DNA of 64,000 nt, taken from contig OV884012.1 in NCBI GenBank assembly GCA_930367205.1, positions 57,061,239 to 57,125,238 of the forward strand. The letters run 5' to 3'. The notes under the pieces are model-generated. The model was not told the DNA's origin. It saw only the letters and a list, made by a program, of their open reading frames with translations, and did no database searches. Source of the DNA: Acanthosoma haemorrhoidale. Taxonomy: Eukaryota; Arthropoda; Insecta; Hemiptera; Acanthosomatidae. Below are positions 63,753-64,000 of the stretch, one piece after another (position 1 is the stretch's first letter; every line of letters begins with the position of its first letter). Made by a program: the position numbers and the translations under genes.

Positions 63753-64000
63753 CCCCTTGGGAGGGGGATTGACGAGGTTGCCCGATTTATATGGACGATC
63801 TGTTGATCTTCAGCCGAACAGAATCTGAACACATTGAACATCTCCGGAGGGTATTCCGACGATTACGTGAATTCGGGTTAAAATTGTCGATGGAAAAATC
63901 ATCGCTGGGAGAGGATCGGATAAACTTTTTAAGGCATATCATCTCGAGGGAGGGAGTCCAGCCGGATTCTGCGAAAGTCGACGCAATTTGGAAGATGGCG

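Larger units (their letters stand above)
62142..64000 (+). mobile_element. Ty3-type LTR retrotransposon, tRNA-Phe primed, element 2 (5' part, continues past window)
   Basis: Layout: 131-bp 5' LTR (62142-62272), PBS (62273-62290), gag frame (62387-62737 and frameshifted continuation), protease motif (63044), RT N-terminal half (63351-63752) and, after a deletion, the RT YMDD box (63788-63799). It is related to element 1 at gag (GELGELNYFLKGG) and in LTR layout, but clearly diverged. It is broken by stops, frameshifts and deletions. The rest of pol and the 3' LTR lie outside the window. Confidence 0.85.

Overview
The window looks like a piece of an AT-rich arthropod genome, most likely an insect. 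The evidence is spliced genes with GT..AG introns, TATA and initiator-like promoters, AATAAA signals, and many animal-type transposable-element remnants. These include jockey-like and R1-like non-LTR elements, Ty3-type LTR elements primed by tRNA-Phe, solo LTRs and a hAT-like transposase relic. I cannot fix the species from sequence alone. No rRNA gene, tRNA gene, CRISPR array, operon or other prokaryotic feature was seen.

Host genes are few and small. Three genes share one architecture: a TATA box, a tiny first coding exon (12, 15 and about 27 nt) that stops inside the signal peptide at codon phase 0, and a long first intron. The rest encodes a short secreted protein rich in Pro, Gln and Val, or His and Gly. 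Gene A (+) has exons at 3437-3448 and 13049-13474, with a 9.6 kb intron. Gene B (+) has exons at 35192-35218, 36943-37215 and 38097-38255. Gene C (-) has exons at 46491-46477 and 44117-43770. They resemble arthropod cuticular or other extracellular structural proteins in style, but I see no named domain, so function is inferred. A fourth possible coding exon of unknown identity lies at 60565-60714 (+).

The rest is mostly repeats. From left to right: a jockey-like RT relic (740-1727, -); a poly(A)-ended LINE/SINE-like repeat 'R2rep' (2646-2909, +); gene A's intron with a jockey scrap (10611-10745) and an R1-like relic (11740-12840, -); a jockey-B relic (13720-14745, -); a solo LTR (16395-16913); a degenerate Ty3-type element (17506-20582) split by a nested solo LTR; a long AT-rich quiet stretch to about 30.3 kb with a 125 bp CT microsatellite; two jockey relics abutting head to tail (30370-32595); a second R2rep copy split by an 803 bp solo LTR (33630-34612); gene B; a 33-bp minisatellite (41541-41656); gene C with an 866 bp solo LTR in its intron; a hAT-like pseudogene (about 47737-48560); a quiet stretch with short local duplications; the best-preserved jockey-A copy (about 56640-59170); a solo-LTR fragment; and the 5' half of a second tRNA-Phe-primed Ty3-type element that runs off the right edge.

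The clearest direct evidence is the solo-LTR family. Four copies each carry an exact 5-bp target-site duplication, and one insertion has its empty target preserved in a paralogous repeat in this same window. I did not find a convincing new defence, secretion or regulatory system. The most biologically interesting items are the three mini-exon secreted-protein genes and the unusual short-LTR, tRNA-Phe-primed elements.
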